Below are positions 18,966-29,807 of a stretch of 64,000 nt of DNA, piece by piece. The notes below the pieces were generated by a model. It saw only the letters and a list, made by a program, of their open reading frames with translations, did not search any database and was not told the origin of the DNA. Made by a program: the position numbers and the translations under genes. Origin of the DNA: Bacillaceae bacterium JMAK1 (GTDB lineage: Bacteria; Bacillota; Bacilli; Bacillales; Marinococcaceae); contig JIBW01000008.1 in NCBI GenBank assembly GCA_012970285.1, positions 1-64,000 on the forward strand, written 5' to 3'. Each line of letters begins with the position of its first letter. Position 1 is the first letter of the stretch.

Positions 18966-19096
18966 AATATACTGCCACAGACAGTAGGTGCACGATTGTG
19001 CGTAAGTCCTGCCGAGGTATCGATCCTATAGAAATGACATTCTGTGTCATTCGGAATCTCCTCTGTCTGTGTGCTCATAGGCAGGGGAGTTTTTTG
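18966..19096 (+). promoter_or_regulatory. L10 leader with antiterminator/terminator switch
   Basis: Terminator stem CTCCTCTGTCT/AGGCAGGGGAG (19058-19068/19079-19089) is followed by six Ts. CACAGACAG at 18976-18984 is perfectly complementary to CTGTCTGTG at 19063-19071 and would break that stem. A separate GAAATGACA/TGTCATTC hairpin lies between. This matches the known L10(L12)4 autoregulatory leader. Confidence 0.88.
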
Positions 19097-19132
19097 ATCC
19101 TCTGAACGGCAAATTATTCAGGAGGTGGAACA

Positions 19133-19630
19133 ATGAGCAGTGTACTCGAGCAAAAACAAGCAGTTGTTGATGAGATCGTTGAGAAGTTTAACAGCAGTGA
19201 GTCAATCATTTTTGTTGATTATCGCGGTCTTAGCGTGAGCCAAGACACGGAATTGCGTACTAAACTACGTGATGCAGACGTTGAACTCAAAGTGTACAAA
19301 AACACATTGACTCGTCGCGCGACAGCTGAGACAAGCCTTACAGAGCTTGACGAAACACTTGTAGGTCCAACAGCAATTGCTACGAGCAAAACAGATGCAG
19401 TAGCAGCTGCGAAAGTCTTGAACGAGTTCGCGAAAGAAAACGAAGCTTTAGAAATTAAAGCTGGTGTTATTCAAGGTAGCGTAACTTCAGTTGAAGACAT
19501 TAAGAAGATTGCTGAACTTCCTTCATACGAAGGACTTGTATCTATGCTTCTCAGCGTACTACAAGCGCCAATCAGAAACTTTGCGTTGGCTTCTAAGGCA
19601 GTCGCAGATCAAAAAGAAGAAAGTGCGTAA
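19133..19630 (+). CDS. rplJ: Ribosomal protein L10
   Basis: A 165-residue stalk protein that anchors L7/L12 dimers to the ribosome. The N-terminal rRNA-binding domain includes [11 protein letters not shown] and the [11 protein letters not shown] segment. The helical C-terminus binds L12. Start ATG 19133 follows AGGAGGTG. Expression is probably attenuated by the L10 leader upstream. rplL follows 38 nt later. Confidence 0.97.
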   Translation: MSSVLEQKQAVVDEIVEKFNSSESIIFVDYRGLSVSQDTELRTKLRDADVELKVYKNTLTRRATAETSLTELDETLVGPTAIATSKTDAVAAAKVLNEFAKENEALEIKAGVIQGSVTSVEDIKKIAELPSYEGLVSMLLSVLQAPIRNFALASKAVADQKEESA

Positions 19631-19668
19631 GCACCTAATTTTTAACATTCCTGAAGGAGGAATATACA

Positions 19669-20031
19669 ATGGCTAAAGAGCAAATTATTGAAGAAATCAA
19701 GAGCATGACAGTTCTTGAGTTGAACGACCTAGTTAAAGCAATCGAGGACGAGTTTGGTGTAACAGCTGCAGCTCCAGTTGCAGTAGCTGGTGGAGGAGAC
19801 GCAGGTGCTGTTGAAGAGCAAACAGAATTTAACGTAGTTCTTACTTCTGCTGGTTCTTCTAAGATCGGCGTTATCAAAGTGGTTCGTGGAATCACAGGTC
19901 TTGGTCTTAAAGAAGCAAAAGCGCTTGTTGACGGTGCCCCTGAGACACTTAAAGAAGGCGTAAGCAAAGACGAAGCTGAAGACATGAAGAGCCAACTTGA
20001 AGAAGCTGGTGCACAAGTAGAAATCAAGTAA
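19669..20031 (+). CDS. rplL: Ribosomal protein L7/L12
   Basis: A 120-residue acidic stalk protein that recruits translational GTPases. The N-terminal dimerisation helix, the Ala/Gly hinge (about residues 34-48) and the C-terminal factor-binding domain ([26 protein letters not shown]) are all present. Start follows GAAGGAGG. A strong terminator ends the rplJL unit. Confidence 0.97.
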   Translation: MAKEQIIEEIKSMTVLELNDLVKAIEDEFGVTAAAPVAVAGGGDAGAVEEQTEFNVVLTSAGSSKIGVIKVVRGITGLGLKEAKALVDGAPETLKEGVSKDEAEDMKSQLEEAGAQVEIK

Positions 20032-20044
20032 TTTGACTTCTATT

Positions 20045-20085
20045 GAAAAGACTTCCCTGCGATATGTAGGGAAGTCTTTTCGTTT
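20045..20085 (+). terminator. Intrinsic terminator after rplL
   Basis: A 14-bp perfect stem GAAAAGACTTCCCT/AGGGAAGTCTTTTC, loop about GCGATATGT, with Ts in and after the 3' arm. Confidence 0.92.
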
Positions 20086-20137
20086 AAATAGCGTATTCCC
20101 AATGAATAGAAGTTTCTAAGAGAAGGAGGTAAAGTTC

Positions 20138-20740
20138 TTGTCTTCGTATTATTATGATAAAAAACCTACGGTAAGTAGTGAGCGTCAAACGGTTGATGTC
20201 GTAATTAAGGAAAAAGAGTATACATTTTATACAGATCGTGGTGTGTTCTCTAAAGGTGGCGTTGATTTTGGCAGTGCATTTTTAGCCAATGCGTATCAAG
20301 TTCCGGCGGTTGAGGGACCGATCTTGGATGTTGGTTGTGGATATGGTCCTCTCGGAATCTCAATTGCAAGCAACACGGGCAGGGAAGTTTGGATGACGGA
20401 TGTGAATGAACGTGCAGTCGAACTTGCTACAGAAAATGCGCTTCGTAATCACGTCGAAAAACAAGTAACAATCGTTCATGGTTCAGGGTATGAGGCAGTT
20501 TCAGAAGAGAAGACATTTGCGTCAATCGTCACAAATCCCCCCATTCGGGCAGGGAAAACTGTCGTGCATCATTTTTTTGAAGAAGCTTACAATCGTTTGG
20601 TAGATGGAGGAGAACTTTGGGTCGTTATTCAGAAGAAGCAAGGTGCGCCGTCTACGAAAAAGAAACTAGAAGAGCTATTTAAAGATGTCGTTGAGGAAGG
20701 GAAGAGCAAAGGCTACTCTCTCTTTCGGTGTTATAAATAA
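20138..20740 (+). CDS. ybxB: YbxB, RsmC-like class I SAM methyltransferase
   Basis: A 200-residue probable rRNA methyltransferase. The SAM-binding motif I is VDVGCGYGPLG-like (LDVGCGYGPLGISIA), and the catalytic-type motif IV is SIVTNPPIRAGK, where an NPP typical of N-methyltransferases is seen. The start is TTG 20138, 7 nt after AAGGAGGT. Its position between rplL and rpoB matches Bacillus. The substrate is inferred from RsmC relatives. Confidence 0.9.
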   Translation: MSSYYYDKKPTVSSERQTVDVVIKEKEYTFYTDRGVFSKGGVDFGSAFLANAYQVPAVEGPILDVGCGYGPLGISIASNTGREVWMTDVNERAVELATENALRNHVEKQVTIVHGSGYEAVSEEKTFASIVTNPPIRAGKTVVHHFFEEAYNRLVDGGELWVVIQKKQGAPSTKKKLEELFKDVVEEGKSKGYSLFRCYK

Positions 20741-20752
20741 AAGAAAAAATAG

Positions 20753-20781
20753 TTGACCTTAATCTTGGTTTGTGATAATAT
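20753..20781 (+). promoter_or_regulatory. Sigma-A promoter of rpoB-rpoC
   Basis: -35 TTGACC at 20753-20758, 17-bp spacer, -10 TAATAT at 20776-20781 with extended TGA. About 285 nt of leader follow. Confidence 0.85.
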
Positions 20782-20867
20782 CATCTAATGCGTATAACCG
20801 TACTTTTTTAGAACAAAAAAGTTGTTAAAAAAGGAAGTATAAAGGTTATGATGAACGGGAACAATAA

Positions 20868-20932
20868 GTGAATACGAGAAAAAAAGGTTGGTATTTTTAT
20901 CCTATTAAGTATGAGCCTTTTTGTGCATTCAC
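20868..20932 (+). promoter_or_regulatory. Long structured element in the rpoB leader
   Basis: GTGAAT/ATTCAC at the base and AAAAAGG/CCTTTTT higher up form an interrupted stem. A second hairpin (GAAGTT/AACTTC) follows at about 20933-20953. A seven-codon ORF (MMNGNNK, 20848-20871) ends at the base of the first stem. This 290-nt leader holds no larger gene. Confidence 0.5.
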
Positions 20933-21074
20933 GAAGTTTCTTATATGAACTTCGGCATCATTCACAATTGATGTGTTTGATTACATCCCCCATTTCACAA
21001 TGAATGGTACAGTCATGCCGGGACTAAAGGGATATTTTCAGTTAAAAAATACGCGGATTTGAGGGGTGAATTCG

Positions 21075-24000
21075 TTGACAGGTCAACTCATTCAGTATGG
21101 ACGCCATCGCCAGCGAAGAAGCTACGCGCGGATTAGCGAAGTGCTAGAACTTCCTAATCTCATTGAGATTCAAACAGCTTCCTATCAATGGTTTCTTGAC
21201 GAAGGAATTCGTGAGATGTTTCAAGACATTTCACCAATTGAAGATTTTACGGGGAACCTCGTGCTGGAATTCATTGATTACAGCTTAGGTGAACCGAAAT
21301 ATTCTGTAGAGGATTCTAAAGAACGAGACGTTACGTACTCTGCACCACTTAGAGTAAAGGTTCGTTTGATGAATCAAGAAACAGGAGAAGTTAAAGAACA
21401 AGAAGTATTCATGGGCGATTTCCCGTTAATGACGGATACAGGTACATTTGTAATTAATGGTGCCGAACGTGTCATCGTTTCCCAGCTCGTCCGCTCTCCA
21501 AGTGTATATTATAGCCGTAAGACCGATAAGAATGGCAAGAAAGGTTTCACTGCAACAGTCATTCCTAACCGCGGTGCTTGGCTTGAATTAGAAACCGATG
21601 CAAAAGACATCGTATACGTAAGAATCGATCGTACAAGAAAGATTCCTGTCACTGTATTGCTTCGTGCACTCGGATTTGGTGCGGATCAAGATATTGTTGA
21701 TCTAATTGGTGAGAACGAATACTTGCGTAACTCATTAGAAAAAGACAATACCGAAGACACGGAAAAAGCTTTGCTTGAAATCTATGAGCGCCTACGTCCT
21801 GGTGAGCCACCGACAGTAGATAATGCTCGTAGTCTATTAGAGTCTCGTTTCTTCGATCCAAAACGTTATGACTTTGCAAATGTAGGTCGTTACAAGATCA
21901 ATAAGAAACTTCACATTAAAGATCGCCTCTTTAATCAAGTGTTGGCTGAAACACTAGCAGATCCTGAAACTGGTGAAGTGATTGCAGAAGAAGGCTCATT
22001 AATCGATCGTCGTACGCTGGATCGTTTGATTCCTTACTTTGAAAATGATCTTGGATTTAAAACGTACACCGTTGCAGATGGTGTCGTTGAAGATTCTGAT
22101 ATAACGGTTCAATCGATTAAGATCTATGCACCAAATGATCCTGAAGGCGAGCAAACAATTCAGGTAATCAGTAACGGTGAAATTGATCGCAGCATTAAAA
22201 ACATTACTGCTGAAGATATTATCGCTTCAATCAGTTATTTCTTTAACCTTTTACACGGGGTTGGAAACACAGATGATATCGACCACCTAGGAAACCGTCG
22301 TCTTCGTTCAGTTGGGGAATTACTACAAAACCAATTCCGAATTGGTCTTTCCCGTATGGAGCGTGTCGTTCGTGAGCGTATGTCGATTCAAGATCCTAGT
22401 CAAATTACGCCACAGGCACTCATCAACATCCGACCTGTAATTGCGTCAATTAAAGAGTTCTTTGGTAGTTCACAGTTGTCTCAATTTATGGACCAAACGA
22501 ACCCACTTGCTGAGCTTACGCACAAACGACGTCTTTCAGCACTTGGACCTGGTGGTTTAACTCGTGAACGTGCAGGAATGGAAGTACGAGATGTTCACTA
22601 TTCCCACTATGGTCGTATGTGTCCAATTGAAACACCGGAAGGTCCGAACATTGGTTTGATCAACTCACTTTCAAGTTATGCAAAAGTGAATGCGTTCGGC
22701 TTTATGGAAACGCCTTATCGTCGTGTTGATCCTGAGACAGGCCGAGTAACAGAACAATTTGATTACCTTACTGCTGATGAAGAGCATAACTACGTTGTTG
22801 CACAAGCGAATGCGAAATTACAAGATGATGGAACGTTCGTGGATGATAACATTATTGCTCGTTTCCGTGAAGAAAATACGATCGTAAGTAAAGATCGTAT
22901 CGATTACATGGACGTATCACCAAAGCAGGTTGTTTCTGCCGCAACGGCTTCGATCCCATTCTTAGAGAATGATGACTCGAACCGTGCCTTAATGGGAGCG
23001 AACATGCAGCGTCAAGCAGTACCGTTACTAGAGCCAGAAGCGCCAGTAGTTGGTACGGGTATTGAATATGTTTCTGCCAAAGACTCTGGGGCGGCAGTCG
23101 TTGCTAGACACCGAGGTGTTGTTAAGCGAGTAACTGCACGTGAAGTTCGAATCCGTCGATTGGTTGACGTTGAAGGTAAAGAAGTAGAAACAGATGATGA
23201 CGTGTACCGCATGTCTAAATATATCCGTTCGAACCAAGGTACGAGTTATAACCAACGTCCAATCGTTGCAGAAGGCGATGTTGTTGATCGTGGCGAAGTG
23301 CTAGCTGATGGTCCTTCAATGGATAAAGGTGAAATGGCATTAGGACGTAACGTACTTGTAGGATTTATGACTTGGGACGGTTACAACTATGAGGATGCTA
23401 TTATCCTCAGTGAACGACTTGTTAAAGATGATGTATTCACTTCAATTCACATTGAAGAATACGAATCAGAATCAAGAGACACGAAGCTCGGTCCAGAAGA
23501 AATTACTCGCGACATACCAAACATTGGTGAAGATGCACTTCGTAATCTTGATGAGCGAGGCATTATCCGAGTAGGGGCTGAGATCAAAGACGGAGACATT
23601 CTTGTTGGTAAAGTTACTCCTAAAGGGATGACGGAATTAACAGCTGAAGAGCGTCTACTACATGCTATCTTCGGTGAAAAAGCTCGTGAAGTACGTGATA
23701 CGTCACTTCGCGCTCCGCACGGTGGGGATGGAATTATCCTTGATGTAAAAATCTTTAACCGTGAAGATGGTGATGAGTTGCCACCAGGTGTGAACCAACT
23801 CGTTCGTGTTTATATCGTTCAGAAGCGTAAGATCAACGAAGGTGACAAGATGGCTGGGCGTCACGGTAACAAAGGTGTTATTTCTCGAATTCTTCCAGAA
23901 GAAGATATGCCATATATGCCTGACGGAACACCAATTGACATCATGCTTAATCCTCTTGGTGTACCATCGCGTATGAATATCGGACAAGTGCTTGAGATGC

Positions 24001-24614
24001 ACTTAGGAATGGCTGCTCGTCAGCTTGGTATTCATGTTGCTTCCCCAGTATTTGATGGTGCTCGTGAGGAAGATGTTTGGGAAACGTTAGAAGAAGCCGG
24101 TATGGCTCGAGATGGTAAAACGATTCTCTATGATGGTCGTACAGGAGAAACCTTTGATAACCGAGTATCAGTCGGTGTTATGTATATGATTAAGCTTGCA
24201 CACATGGTTGACGATAAGCTACATGCACGTTCAACTGGACCATACTCTCTCGTTACGCAACAACCACTTGGAGGTAAAGCTCAATTTGGTGGACAGCGTT
24301 TTGGTGAGATGGAGGTATGGGCACTTGAAGCATATGGTGCTGCATATACGTTGCAAGAAATCTTAACGGTGAAGTCAGATGATGTTGTCGGACGTGTTAA
24401 AACGTATGAAGCCATCGTTAAGGGTGAAAACGTACCAGAACCAGGGGTTCCTGAATCATTCAAAGTACTGATTAAAGAGCTTCAAAGTTTAGGTATGGAT
24501 GTTAAAATGCTTTCAAGCAATGAAGAAGAGATTGAAATGAAAGAGCTGGACGACGAAGAAGAACAATCAAACGATCGAATGAACCTTAAGTTAGAATCCA
24601 CGGAGAAGGCTTAA
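21075..24614 (+). CDS. rpoB: RpoB, RNA polymerase beta subunit
   Basis: A 1179-residue catalytic subunit of RNA polymerase. The rifampicin pocket reads as wild type ([30 protein letters not shown]), so sensitivity is predicted. The [10 protein letters not shown] and [26 protein letters not shown] segments near the C-terminus are intact. TTG 21075 gives the family start ([18 protein letters not shown]) and follows GAGGGGTGA; GTG 21066 is inside that site. The acidic C-terminal tail is shorter than in B. subtilis. Confidence 0.97.
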   Translation: MTGQLIQYGRHRQRRSYARISEVLELPNLIEIQTASYQWFLDEGIREMFQDISPIEDFTGNLVLEFIDYSLGEPKYSVEDSKERDVTYSAPLRVKVRLMNQETGEVKEQEVFMGDFPLMTDTGTFVINGAERVIVSQLVRSPSVYYSRKTDKNGKKGFTATVIPNRGAWLELETDAKDIVYVRIDRTRKIPVTVLLRALGFGADQDIVDLIGENEYLRNSLEKDNTEDTEKALLEIYERLRPGEPPTVDNARSLLESRFFDPKRYDFANVGRYKINKKLHIKDRLFNQVLAETLADPETGEVIAEEGSLIDRRTLDRLIPYFENDLGFKTYTVADGVVEDSDITVQSIKIYAPNDPEGEQTIQVISNGEIDRSIKNITAEDIIASISYFFNLLHGVGNTDDIDHLGNRRLRSVGELLQNQFRIGLSRMERVVRERMSIQDPSQITPQALINIRPVIASIKEFFGSSQLSQFMDQTNPLAELTHKRRLSALGPGGLTRERAGMEVRDVHYSHYGRMCPIETPEGPNIGLINSLSSYAKVNAFGFMETPYRRVDPETGRVTEQFDYLTADEEHNYVVAQANAKLQDDGTFVDDNIIARFREENTIVSKDRIDYMDVSPKQVVSAATASIPFLENDDSNRALMGANMQRQAVPLLEPEAPVVGTGIEYVSAKDSGAAVVARHRGVVKRVTAREVRIRRLVDVEGKEVETDDDVYRMSKYIRSNQGTSYNQRPIVAEGDVVDRGEVLADGPSMDKGEMALGRNVLVGFMTWDGYNYEDAIILSERLVKDDVFTSIHIEEYESESRDTKLGPEEITRDIPNIGEDALRNLDERGIIRVGAEIKDGDILVGKVTPKGMTELTAEERLLHAIFGEKAREVRDTSLRAPHGGDGIILDVKIFNREDGDELPPGVNQLVRVYIVQKRKINEGDKMAGRHGNKGVISRILPEEDMPYMPDGTPIDIMLNPLGVPSRMNIGQVLEMHLGMAARQLGIHVASPVFDGAREEDVWETLEEAGMARDGKTILYDGRTGETFDNRVSVGVMYMIKLAHMVDDKLHARSTGPYSLVTQQPLGGKAQFGGQRFGEMEVWALEAYGAAYTLQEILTVKSDDVVGRVKTYEAIVKGENVPEPGVPESFKVLIKELQSLGMDVKMLSSNEEEIEMKELDDEEEQSNDRMNLKLESTEKA

Positions 24615-24623
24615 GAGGGAAGT

Positions 24624-24661
24624 TGCAAAAGAAAGTTCCAGAGCTGGATCTTTCTTTTGCA
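24624..24661. repeat. Long perfect hairpin between rpoB and rpoC
   Basis: 12-bp perfect stem TGCAAAAGAAAG/CTTTCTTTTGCA capped by TCCA/TGGA. There is no T tract after it. A double-stranded stem of this length fits an RNase III or other processing site; that is inferred. Confidence 0.7.
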
Positions 24662-24728
24662 CGTTTGATGTTTACTATCGCCATTTAGCCCCTTTGACAA
24701 CAGAGCGCAGGAAAGGGAGGGTCACCCT

Positions 24729-27700
24729 TTGATCGATGTCAATAATTTTGAATACATGAAGGTAGGTCTAGCATCACCGGATAAGATCCGTAGCTGGTCT
24801 CGTGGTGAAGTGAAGAAGCCTGAGACGATTAACTATCGTACTCTTAAACCCGAAAAAGATGGTTTGTTTTGTGAGCGTATTTTCGGACCACAAAAAGACT
24901 GGGAATGTCATTGTGGGAAATACAAGCGTGTTCGCTACAAAGGTGTTGTATGTGACCGTTGTGGTGTTGAAGTAACGCGTGCAAAAGTACGTCGTGAGCG
25001 TATGGGTCACATTGAACTAGCAGCTCCGGTTTCACACATTTGGTATTTCAAAGGAATTCCAAGTCGTATGGGTCTTGTCTTGGATATGTCACCGCGTTCT
25101 TTAGAAGAAGTTATTTATTTTGCTTCTTATGTGGTTACGGATACAGGAGATACCCCGCTAGAATACAAACAATTGTTATCTGAAAAAGAATATCGAGCTT
25201 ACTATGACAAGTATGGTCGTTCTTTTACAGCACAAATGGGTGCAGAAGCAATTCGTAAAATCCTATCTGATCTTGATTTAAATAAAGAAGTGAAGATGTT
25301 AAAGGAAGAGTTAGAGACTGCACAAGGACAACGTCGTACTCGTGCAATTAAGCGCCTTGAAGTTATTGAAGCGTTCCGTAATTCTGGCAACGAACCATCA
25401 TGGATGATTTTAGATGTATTGCCGGTCATCCCGCCAGAACTTAGACCGATGGTTCAATTAGACGGTGGTCGTTTTGCGACATCAGACCTTAACGACTTGT
25501 ATCGTCGTGTGATCAACCGTAACAACCGTTTAAAGCGTCTACTTGATCTTGGTGCACCAAGTATCATCGTTCAAAACGAGAAGCGTATGCTCCAAGAGGC
25601 TGTTGATGCATTGATTGATAACGGTCGTCGTGGACGTCCAGTAACAGGGCCTGGTAACCGCCCACTTAAGTCACTTTCACATATGCTTAAAGGGAAGCAA
25701 GGGCGTTTCCGTCAAAACCTTCTCGGTAAGCGTGTTGACTACTCTGGCCGTTCAGTAATTGTTGTAGGTCCTAATCTGAAAATGTATCAGTGTGGCTTGC
25801 CTAAAGAAATGGCACTCGAGTTGTTTAAGCCGTTTGTTATGAAAGAGTTAGTTTCTAAAGGTCTAGCGCACAACATTAAGAGTGCTAAGCGTAAAGTTGA
25901 CCGTGTTCAACCAGAAGTTTGGGACGTACTAGAAGAAGTGATTAAAGAGCATCCAGTTCTTCTAAACCGAGCACCTACACTTCATAGACTAGGGATTCAA
26001 GCATTTGAGCCTACTCTTGTAGAAGGACGCGCAATTAAACTGCACCCACTCGTATGTACGGCATACAACGCCGACTTTGATGGTGACCAAATGGCGGTTC
26101 ACGTACCGCTATCGGCAGAAGCGCAAGCAGAGGCACGTGTACTCATGCTAGCAGCTCAAAACATCTTGAACCCGAAAGATGGTAAGCCGGTTGTAACACC
26201 ATCTCAGGATATGGTACTCGGAAACTACTACCTAACTCTTGAGCGTGAAAATGCAGTTGGAGAAGGTTCGGTATTTAAAGATAGTGACGAGGCAATCACT
26301 GCCTACCAAAATGGGTATGTGCATTTGCACTCGCGTATTGCGATTCCAGTAAGTTCGATTGAGAAAACGACTTTCCCTGAAGAAGCGAAAGGTCACTTAC
26401 TTTTAACGAGCATTGGTAAGCTTATGTTTAATGAGATTCTTCCTGAATCGTTCCCTTACATTAACGAACCGACAGCGAAGAACTTAGAACAAGCGACGCC
26501 ACTTGAATATTTTGTTCCTCATGGAACAGATGTAAAGAAAGTGTTCCATGAACGCCCAATCGTGTCGCCATTTAAGAAAGGCTTCCTTGGTGATGTAATC
26601 GCAGAAGTATTTAAGAAGTTCCAAGTCACTGAAACGTCACGAATGCTTGACCGAATGAAGGAACTCGGTTTCTTCTATTCAACAAAAGCAGGTCTTACTG
26701 TTGGTGTCGCTGACATCGTCGTTTTAGCTGAAAAACAAGAGATTCTTGATGCTTCAGAAGAACAAGTATCAAAAGTCGTTAAGCAGTTCCGCAGAGGTTT
26801 AATTACGGAAGAGGAGCGGTACGACAAAATCATTTCAATTTGGAGTGACGCTAAAGACGACATTCAAGGACGTCTGATGAAGACTCTTGATAAGTCTAAC
26901 CCGATCTTCATGATGAGTGATTCCGGAGCCCGTGGTAATGCTTCCAACTTTACGCAACTTGCGGGTATGCGTGGACTAATGGCCAACCCATCTGGACGAA
27001 TTATTGAACTTCCAATTAAATCTAGCTTCCGTGAAGGTCTAACCGTACTCGAGTACTTTATCTCGACACACGGTGCACGTAAAGGACTTGCGGATACGGC
27101 ACTAAAAACGGCTGACTCAGGTTATCTTACTAGACGTCTCGTTGATGTTGCACAAGACGTTATCGTTCGTGAAGATGATTGTGGAACAGACCGTGGACTC
27201 GTCGTATCGGCATTACGTGATGGAACAGAAGAAATTGAGAATCTATATGATCGTCTCGTTGGACGTTTCTCTTTCCAAACAGTAAAGCATCCTGAAACTG
27301 GCGAGGTACTCGTTAAGCCGAATGAATTAATTCATGAAGAGCTTGCGAAGACCATCGTAGAATCAGGTGTTACAGAACTTAAGATCCGTTCAGTATTTAC
27401 GTGTGATACGTCACATGGTGTATGTAACCAATGTTACGGACGTAACCTTGCAACAGGTAGTGACGTTGAAGTTGGCGAAGCAGTCGGTATTATCGCCGCT
27501 CAATCAATTGGTGAGCCAGGTACACAACTTACAATGCGTACATTCCACACAGGTGGGGTAGCCGGGGACGATATTACTCAAGGTCTTCCGCGTATTCAGG
27601 AGTTGTTCGAGGCTCGTAATCCAAAAGGTCAGGCGTTGATTACGGAACTTAAAGGTACAATTGAAGAGATCCGTGATGCTGGAGATAAGAAAGAACTCGT

Positions 27701-28340
27701 AATCCGAGGGGAATACGAAACTCGTTCTTATACAACGGCATATGGTGCTCGTGTACGTGTCGCTGAAGGCGATGCCGTTGAAGCTGGTGAAGCGTTAACT
27801 GAAGGTTCAATTGACCCTAAAGAGTTAATTCAAGTAACTGGTATCGACGAAGTTCAAATGTATCTCTTGAAAGAAGTACAGAAAGTATACCGTATGCAAG
27901 GGGTAGAAATCGGAGATAAACACGTCGAAGTTATGGTTCGTCAGATGCTTAGAAAAATCCGTGTTATGGATTCTGGCGATACGGATGTATTACCTGGAAC
28001 ACTTGTTGAAGTTAATACATTCCATAAGGCGAATATCAATGTACTTCGTAAAGGCAAGCGTCCTGCTGTTGGAACGCCAGTTATTCTCGGAATTACGAAA
28101 GCATCCCTTGAGACAGATTCCTTCTTATCGGCAGCTTCATTCCAAGAGACGACTCGTGTACTCACAGATGCAGCGATTAAAGGACGTAAAGATGCATTGC
28201 TTGGGCTTAAGGAAAACGTTATTATCGGTAAGCTCGTTCCTGCCGGTACGGGTATGCAAAGATACCGTAGCCTAAAAGGCGAGACACCAGATAGTGAAAA
28301 AGAAACAACACCTGAAGTAGAAACAGTAGGTTACGATTGA
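24729..28340 (+). CDS. rpoC: RpoC, RNA polymerase beta' subunit
   Basis: A 1203-residue catalytic subunit. The N-terminal zinc ribbon (CHCGKY and CDRCGVE) is present. The magnesium-binding active-site motif is [13 protein letters not shown]. The trigger-loop region ([11 protein letters not shown]) and bridge-helix region ([22 protein letters not shown]) are intact. The start is TTG 24729, 7 nt after AAAGGGAGGG. It is cotranscribed with rpoB across an unusual long hairpin. Confidence 0.97.
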   Translation: MIDVNNFEYMKVGLASPDKIRSWSRGEVKKPETINYRTLKPEKDGLFCERIFGPQKDWECHCGKYKRVRYKGVVCDRCGVEVTRAKVRRERMGHIELAAPVSHIWYFKGIPSRMGLVLDMSPRSLEEVIYFASYVVTDTGDTPLEYKQLLSEKEYRAYYDKYGRSFTAQMGAEAIRKILSDLDLNKEVKMLKEELETAQGQRRTRAIKRLEVIEAFRNSGNEPSWMILDVLPVIPPELRPMVQLDGGRFATSDLNDLYRRVINRNNRLKRLLDLGAPSIIVQNEKRMLQEAVDALIDNGRRGRPVTGPGNRPLKSLSHMLKGKQGRFRQNLLGKRVDYSGRSVIVVGPNLKMYQCGLPKEMALELFKPFVMKELVSKGLAHNIKSAKRKVDRVQPEVWDVLEEVIKEHPVLLNRAPTLHRLGIQAFEPTLVEGRAIKLHPLVCTAYNADFDGDQMAVHVPLSAEAQAEARVLMLAAQNILNPKDGKPVVTPSQDMVLGNYYLTLERENAVGEGSVFKDSDEAITAYQNGYVHLHSRIAIPVSSIEKTTFPEEAKGHLLLTSIGKLMFNEILPESFPYINEPTAKNLEQATPLEYFVPHGTDVKKVFHERPIVSPFKKGFLGDVIAEVFKKFQVTETSRMLDRMKELGFFYSTKAGLTVGVADIVVLAEKQEILDASEEQVSKVVKQFRRGLITEEERYDKIISIWSDAKDDIQGRLMKTLDKSNPIFMMSDSGARGNASNFTQLAGMRGLMANPSGRIIELPIKSSFREGLTVLEYFISTHGARKGLADTALKTADSGYLTRRLVDVAQDVIVREDDCGTDRGLVVSALRDGTEEIENLYDRLVGRFSFQTVKHPETGEVLVKPNELIHEELAKTIVESGVTELKIRSVFTCDTSHGVCNQCYGRNLATGSDVEVGEAVGIIAAQSIGEPGTQLTMRTFHTGGVAGDDITQGLPRIQELFEARNPKGQALITELKGTIEEIRDAGDKKELVIRGEYETRSYTTAYGARVRVAEGDAVEAGEALTEGSIDPKELIQVTGIDEVQMYLLKEVQKVYRMQGVEIGDKHVEVMVRQMLRKIRVMDSGDTDVLPGTLVEVNTFHKANINVLRKGKRPAVGTPVILGITKASLETDSFLSAASFQETTRVLTDAAIKGRKDALLGLKENVIIGKLVPAGTGMQRYRSLKGETPDSEKETTPEVETVGYD

Positions 28341-28351
28341 TATAATTGCTG

Positions 28352-28380
28352 TTGACACTTAAGGGTGTGTTTGATAAGAT
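28352..28380 (+). promoter_or_regulatory. Strong sigma-A promoter upstream of ybxF/str operon
   Basis: -35 TTGACA at 28352-28357, 17-bp spacer, -10 TAAGAT at 28375-28380 with extended TGA. The predicted start lies at about 28387, on the only in-frame GTG of ybxF. Confidence 0.8.
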
Positions 28381-28386
28381 GTCAAA

Positions 28387-28668
28387 GTGCGCGTATTTCA
28401 CCGATGTTGCGGTGAAGATAGGTCACATCATCGAATTGCGGACGCAAGTGAGCGTTATGTAGGTGTCAAAGCAACAGTGAAGACAATCTCTACCGATTTG
28501 GTTGATGAAGTTTACATTGCTGCTGATGCGGATGTTCTAGTAACGAAGCAAGTCATCGACATGGCGACACGAAAGCGAAAGCCTTTAACAACCGTTTCAC
28601 CAATGAGAAAGCTCGGCAAAGCTTGTAGTATTGAGGTCAATGCTATGGCTGTAGCGATAAAAAAGTAA
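28387..28668 (+). CDS. ybxF: YbxF, L7Ae/L30e-family kink-turn RNA-binding protein (start uncertain)
   Basis: A small L7Ae-like protein that binds kink-turn RNA; the B. subtilis homologue is ribosome-associated. The conserved core covers VGVKATVKTI, VYIAADADVL and MRKLGKACSIEVNAMAVAI. Relatives are about 82 residues and begin where this sequence reads RSHHRIAD, but no ATG, GTG or TTG exists there. The only upstream in-frame canonical start is GTG 28387, giving 93 residues. It lacks a close SD (AAGGGTGTG is about 17 nt away) and falls on the predicted transcription start. ATT 28435 is a non-canonical alternative. The stop and frame are secure; the start is not. Confidence 0.75.
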   Translation: MRVFHRCCGEDRSHHRIADASERYVGVKATVKTISTDLVDEVYIAADADVLVTKQVIDMATRKRKPLTTVSPMRKLGKACSIEVNAMAVAIKK

Positions 28669-28670
28669 CG

Positions 28671-28720
28671 ATGTTTTTACTGGCGGGTGCATGTTTCCCG
28701 CTAGTAAGAACATTACTTTT
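28671..28720 (+). terminator. 17-bp hairpin between ybxF and rpsL (terminator or attenuator)
   Basis: Arms 28671-28687 and 28697-28713 pair over 17 bp with two wobbles and loop TGCATGTTT. TACTTTTG follows. It lies inside the str operon, so it probably reduces rather than abolishes read-through. About 100 nt then run to rpsL with a weak TATAAA box near 28752. Confidence 0.55.
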
Positions 28721-28822
28721 GCCCATACGTGAACACCTGGAACAGTGGTCTTATAAAATGCTGATTTAGAAGGGTTCATCTTGCAAGCTGCATGAGAACT
28801 ATAGAAGGAAGGAGGAAACATC

Positions 28823-29239
28823 ATGCCAACTATGAATCAACTCGTTCGTAAAGGACGTAAAAGCAAAACTAGGAAGTCTGATGCTCCAGCTTTGAACAAA
28901 GGCTATAACAGCTTCAAAAAAGTTCAAACGGACTTAGCTTCTCCTCATAAACAAGGGGTTTGTACTCGTGTTGGAACGATGACACCGAAGAAACCGAACT
29001 CGGCTCTTCGTAAATATGCTCGTGTGCGTTTGACGAACGGAATTGAAGTTACAGCTTACATTCCAGGAATCGGACACAACCTACAAGAGCACAGTGTTGT
29101 GCTCATCCGTGGTGGTCGTGTTAAGGACTTACCAGGGGTACGTTACCACATCGTTCGTGGTGCGTTGGATACTGCTGGTGTCCAAGATCGTAAGCAAGGT
29201 CGTTCGAAGTACGGTACGAAACGTACGAAGAAGAAGTAA
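28823..29239 (+). CDS. rpsL: Ribosomal protein S12
   Basis: A 138-residue decoding-centre protein. The streptomycin-relevant lysines are wild type in [11 protein letters not shown] and [12 protein letters not shown]. Start ATG 28823 follows AAGGAGGAA. It begins the str ribosomal genes, with rpsG 52 nt downstream. Confidence 0.97.
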   Translation: MPTMNQLVRKGRKSKTRKSDAPALNKGYNSFKKVQTDLASPHKQGVCTRVGTMTPKKPNSALRKYARVRLTNGIEVTAYIPGIGHNLQEHSVVLIRGGRVKDLPGVRYHIVRGALDTAGVQDRKQGRSKYGTKRTKKK

Positions 29240-29291
29240 TACATTTAAATGGGATTTAACCCGTCTATAGAGACAGAAAGGAGGGTTGGTT

Positions 29292-29762
29292 ATGCCTCGT
29301 AAAGGTCCTGTACCTCGTCGTGAAGTGCTTGCCGATCCGATCTACAACTCTAAATTGGTAACGCGTTTGATTAACCGCATCATGGTTGATGGTAAAAAAG
29401 GTAAAGCGCAAAACATTCTTTACGCTTCATTTGACATCGTTCGTGAACGCAGTGGTCAAGATCCAGTTGAAGTTTTTGATCAAGCACTTAAGAACATTAT
29501 GCCAGTACTTGAAGTTAAAGCTCGCCGTGTAGGTGGTGCGAACTATCAAGTTCCAATCGAAGTAAAACCTGACCGTCGTACGACTCTTGGTCTTCGTTGG
29601 TTAGTAAGCTATGCTCGTCTACGTGGTGAAAAAACGATGGAAGAGCGTCTAGCAAACGAAATTCTTGATGCTTCAAACAACACAGGTGCTGCTGTTAAGA
29701 AACGTGAAGACACACACCGTATGGCTGAAGCGAACAAAGCGTTCGCTCACTACCGCTGGTAA
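29292..29762 (+). CDS. rpsG: Ribosomal protein S7
   Basis: A 156-residue primary 16S-binding protein of the small-subunit head, often the translational repressor of the str operon. Conserved PRKGPVPRR start and the [13 protein letters not shown] hairpin are present. ATG 29292 lies after AAGGAGGG; TTG 29286 is too close to it. fusA follows. Confidence 0.97.
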   Translation: MPRKGPVPRREVLADPIYNSKLVTRLINRIMVDGKKGKAQNILYASFDIVRERSGQDPVEVFDQALKNIMPVLEVKARRVGGANYQVPIEVKPDRRTTLGLRWLVSYARLRGEKTMEERLANEILDASNNTGAAVKKREDTHRMAEANKAFAHYRW

Positions 29763-29807
29763 AAATAAATATCAGCTGAATTTAGCTGAAAGGAGAAAGT
29801 GTAAACC

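Noticed and set aside
22440-22700. Rifampicin-resistance changes in rpoB
   Set aside because: The cluster I/II residues read as wild type.
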